The notes beneath the pieces were generated by a model. That model ran no database searches. It saw only the letters and a program-made list of their open reading frames with translations, and was not told the DNA's origin. Of a stretch of DNA of 64,000 bases, positions 60,801-64,000 are shown piece after piece (position 1 is the first letter of the stretch; each line of letters opens with the position of its first letter). Made by a program: the position numbers and the translations under genes. Origin of the DNA: Onthophagus taurus (lineage: Eukaryota > Arthropoda > Insecta > Coleoptera > Scarabaeidae); the NCBI RefSeq assembly GCF_036711975.1, contig NC_091973.1, positions 11,346,001 through 11,410,000 on the forward strand, given 5' to 3'.

Positions 60801-63800
60801 ATATTTGTGATATTCAGACGCCAAATGACATCTTGGAGCATGTTGGAGATAAAAAACAAAATGTGCCCAAAACGTGATATTATGACGCTATACGCCGTTC
60901 TGAGCCATGTTTGAACTTTCTATCACTTTCGGTTCCGATAATTCTGCTGACCATATTTGTGATATTCAGACGCCAAATGACATCTTGGAGCATGTTGGAG
61001 ATAAAAAACAAAATGTTCCCAAAACGTGATATTATGACGTTATACGCCGTTTTGAGCCATGTTTGAACTTTCTATCACTTTTCGTTCCGGTAATTCTGTC
61101 GACCATATATTTGATATTCAGATGCCAAATGTCATATTGGAGCATGTTGGAGATAAAAAACAAAATGTGCCCAAAACGTGATATTATGACGTTATACGCC
61201 GTTCTGAGCCATGTTTGAACTTTCTATCACTTTTCGTTCCGGTAATTCTGTCGACCATATATTTGATATTCAGATGCCAAATGTCATATTGGAGCATGTT
61301 GGAGATAAAAAACAAAATGTGCCCAAAACGTGATATTATGACGTTATACGCCGTTTTGAGCCATGTTTGAACTCTCTATCACTTTTGGTTCCGATAATTC
61401 TGCTGACCATATTTGTGATATTCAGACGCCAAATGACATCTTGGAGCAAGTTGGAGATAAAAAACAAAATGTGCCCAAAACGTGATATTATGACGTTATA
61501 CGCCGTTCTGAGCCATGTTTGAACTTTCTATCACTTTCGGTTCCGATAATTCTGCTGACCATATTTGTGATATTCAGGCGCCAAATGACATCTTGGAGCA
61601 TGTTGGAGATAAAAAACAAAATGTGCCCAAAACGTGATATTATGACGTTATACGCCGTTTTGAGCCATGTTTCAACTTTCTATCACTTTCGGTTCCGATA
61701 ATTCTGTTGACCATATTTGTGATATTCACACGCCAAATGACATCTTGGAGCATGTTGGAGATAAAAAACAAAATGTGCCCAAAACGTGATATTATGACGC
61801 TATACGCCGTTTTGAGCCATGTTTGAACTCTCTATCACTTTTGGTTCCGATAATTCTGCTGACCATATTTGTGATATTCAGACGCCAAATGACATCTTGG
61901 AGCAAGTTGGAGATAAAAAACAAAATGTGCCCAAAACGTGATATTATGACGTTATACGCCGTTCTGAGACATGTTTGAACTTTCTATCACTTTTCGTTCC
62001 GGTAATTCTGTCGACCATATATTTGATATTCAGATGCCAAATGTCACATTGGAGCATGTTGGAGATAAAAAACAAAATGTGCCCAAAACGTGATATTATG
62101 ACGTTATACGCCGTTCTGAGCCATGTTTGAACTTTCTATCACTTTCGGTTCCGATAATTCTGCTGACCATATTTGTGATATTCAGGCACCAAATGACATC
62201 TTGGAGCATGTTGGAGATAAAAAACAAAATGTGCCCAAAACGTGATATTATGACGTTATACGCCGTTTTGAGCAATGTTTCAACTTTCTATCACTTTCGG
62301 TTCCGATAATTCTGTTGACCATATTTGTGATATTCAGACGCCAAATGACATCTTGGAGCAAGTTGGAGATAAAAAACAAAATGTGCCCAAAACGTGATAT
62401 TATGACGTTATACGCCGTTCTGAGACATGTTTGAACTTTCTATCACTTTTCGTTCCGGTAATTCTGTCGACCATATATTTGATATTCAGATGCCAAATGT
62501 CACATTGGAGCATGTTGGAGATAAAAAACAAAATGTGCCCAAAACGTGATATTATGACGTTATACGCCGTTTTGAGCCATGTTTCAACTTTCTATCACTT
62601 TCGGTTCCGATAATTCTGTTGACCATATTTGTGATATTCAGACGCCAAATGACATCTTGGAGCATGTTGGAGATAAAAAACAAAATGTGCCCAAAACGTG
62701 ATATTATGACGCTATACGCCGTTCTGAGCCATGTTTGAACTTTCTATCACTTTCGGTTCCGATAATTCTGCTGACCATATTTGTGATATTCAGACGCCAA
62801 ATGACATCTTGGAGCATGTTGGAGATAAAAAACAAAATGTTCCCAAAACGTGATATTATGACGTTATACGCCGTTTTGAGCCATGTTTGAACTTTCTATC
62901 ACTTTTCGTTCCGGTAATTCTGTCGACCATATATTTGATATTCAGATGCCAAATGTCATATTGGAGCATGTTGGAGATAAAAAACAAAATGTGCCCAAAA
63001 CGTGATATTATGACGTTATACGCCGTTCTGAGCCATGTTTGAACTTTCTATCACTTTTGGTTCCGGTAATTCTGTTGACCATATTTGTGATATTCAGGCG
63101 CCAAATGACATCTTGGAGCATGTTGGAGATAAAAAACAAAATGTGCCCAAAACGTGATATTATGACGCTATACGCCGTTCTGAGCCATGTTTGAACTTTC
63201 TATCACTTTCGGTTCCGATAATTCTGTTGACCATATTTGTGATATTCAGGCGCCAAATGACATGTTGGAGCATGTTGGAGATAAAAAACAAAATGTGCCC
63301 AAAACGTGATATTATGACGTTATACGCCGTTTTGAGCCATGTTTGAACTCTCTATCACTTTTGGTTCCGATAATTCTGCTGACCATATTTGTGATATTCA
63401 GACGCCAAATGACATCTTGGAACAAGTTGGAGATAAAAAACAAAATGTGCCCAAAACGTGATATTATGACGTTATACGCCGTTCTGAGACATGTTTGAAC
63501 TTTCTATCACTTTTCGTTCCGGTAATTCTGTCGACCATATATTTGATATTCAGATGCCAAATGTCACATTGGAGCATGTTGGAGATAAAAAACAAAATGT
63601 GCCCAAAACGTGATATTATGACGTTATACGCCGTTCTGAGCCATGTTTGAACTTTCTATCACTTTCGGTTCCGATAATTCTGCTGACCATATTTGTGATA
63701 TTCAGGCACCAAATGACATCTTGGAGCATGTTGGAGATAAAAAACAAAATGTGCCCAAAACGTGATATTATGACGTTATACGCCGTTCTGAGACATGTTT

Positions 63801-64000
63801 GAACTTTCTATCACTTTTCGTTCCGGTAATTCTGTCGACCATATATTTGATATTCAGATGCCAAATGTCACATTGGAGCATGTTGGAGATAAAAAACAAA
63901 ATGTGCCCAAAACGTGATATTATGACGTTATACGCCGTTCTGAGACATGTTTGAACTTTCTATCACTTTTCGTTCCGGTAATTCTGTCGACCATATATTT
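57880..64000. repeat. 22-monomer higher-order repeat (3344 bp), about 1.8 copies
   Basis: Sequence at about 57880-61223 is repeated from 61224 to the window end at a 3344-bp offset. Private variants coincide exactly: TTCACACGCC (58381 and 61725), CAGGCACC, GAGCAATGTTTCAAC, AAATGTTCCC. I found one mismatch (TTTTGTCG at about 59119, TTCTGTCG in copy 2). Inside the unit a 10-monomer (1520-bp) repeat is nested, for example 59087 and 60607. Confidence 0.92.

Larger units (their letters stand above)
53134..64000. repeat. 152-bp satellite array, block 3 (about 71.5 monomers)
   Basis: Continuation of the same array in the same orientation, running off the end of the window. It is enriched in the diverged monomer class (TATATTTGATATTCAGATG with AATGTCACATTGG or AATGTCATATTGG), often alternating with ordinary monomers. 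No other genes are seen. Confidence 0.98.

Noticed and set aside
880..62613. Dozens of open frames of 60-103 codons starting MFELSITF or MNFLSL, with a hydrophobic LLVPIILLTIFVIF segment
   Set aside because: They are translations of the 152-bp satellite. The same DNA is read in different frames in adjacent monomers, ends are set by the register, and substitutions show no codon pattern.
1..64000. CRISPR array
   Set aside because: Regular repeats are present, but there are no unique spacers and no cas genes. The whole 152-bp unit is repeated, in eukaryotic-type DNA.
1..64000. CENP-B box in the satellite monomer
   Set aside because: TTTCGGTTCCG in some monomers begins like a box, but the required A and CGGG positions do not match.

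Overview
This window reads as insect (or other arthropod) heterochromatin. About 78% of it is one tandem satellite with a 152-bp monomer, interrupted by two retrotransposons that both lie on the minus strand. No host single-copy gene, tRNA, rRNA or CRISPR array is visible. The arthropod assignment is inference from the retroelement families: a non-LTR element with a DUF4780-like ORF1, and a Ty3/gypsy element with a tRNA-Lys primer site. I cannot name the species.

Layout: satellite block 1 (1-28359, about 187 monomers); a nearly full-length non-LTR retrotransposon (28360-33610) flanked by a perfect 10-bp target-site duplication; satellite block 2 (33611-44422, about 71 monomers); a full-length LTR retrotransposon (44423-53133) with two 1776-bp LTRs and a 4-bp target duplication carrying one mismatch; satellite block 3 (53134-64000, about 71.5 monomers). 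The satellite is not a simple homogeneous array. It contains several generations of higher-order repeats, with 5-, 7-, 11-, 16-, 18-, 22- and 28-monomer spacings, built from a small set of monomer variants.

The non-LTR element encodes ORF1 (DUF4780-like) and ORF2 (apurinic-type endonuclease, reverse transcriptase, RNase H, C-terminal CCHC). The two ORFs overlap in an ATGA stop-start, and the element ends in a CATA tetranucleotide tail instead of poly(A). Each ORF carries exactly one in-frame stop (TAA at 33065-33067, TGA at 31023-31025), so this copy looks recently dead.

The LTR element is young: I find only 3 differences between its LTRs. It has a PBS identical to the 3' end of tRNA-Lys(CUU), an 18-bp-period leader repeat, gag, a nucleocapsid segment, pol (protease, RT, RNase H, integrase) and a polypurine tract. 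Gag-nucleocapsid and pol are joined by a textbook -1 frameshift site (GGGAAAT plus a downstream hairpin). A second, unexpected +1 break (CCC TAA) separates capsid from nucleocapsid.

Because of the higher-order repeats, the window also holds unoccupied paralogues of both insertion sites. These confirm the element boundaries directly from the sequence.
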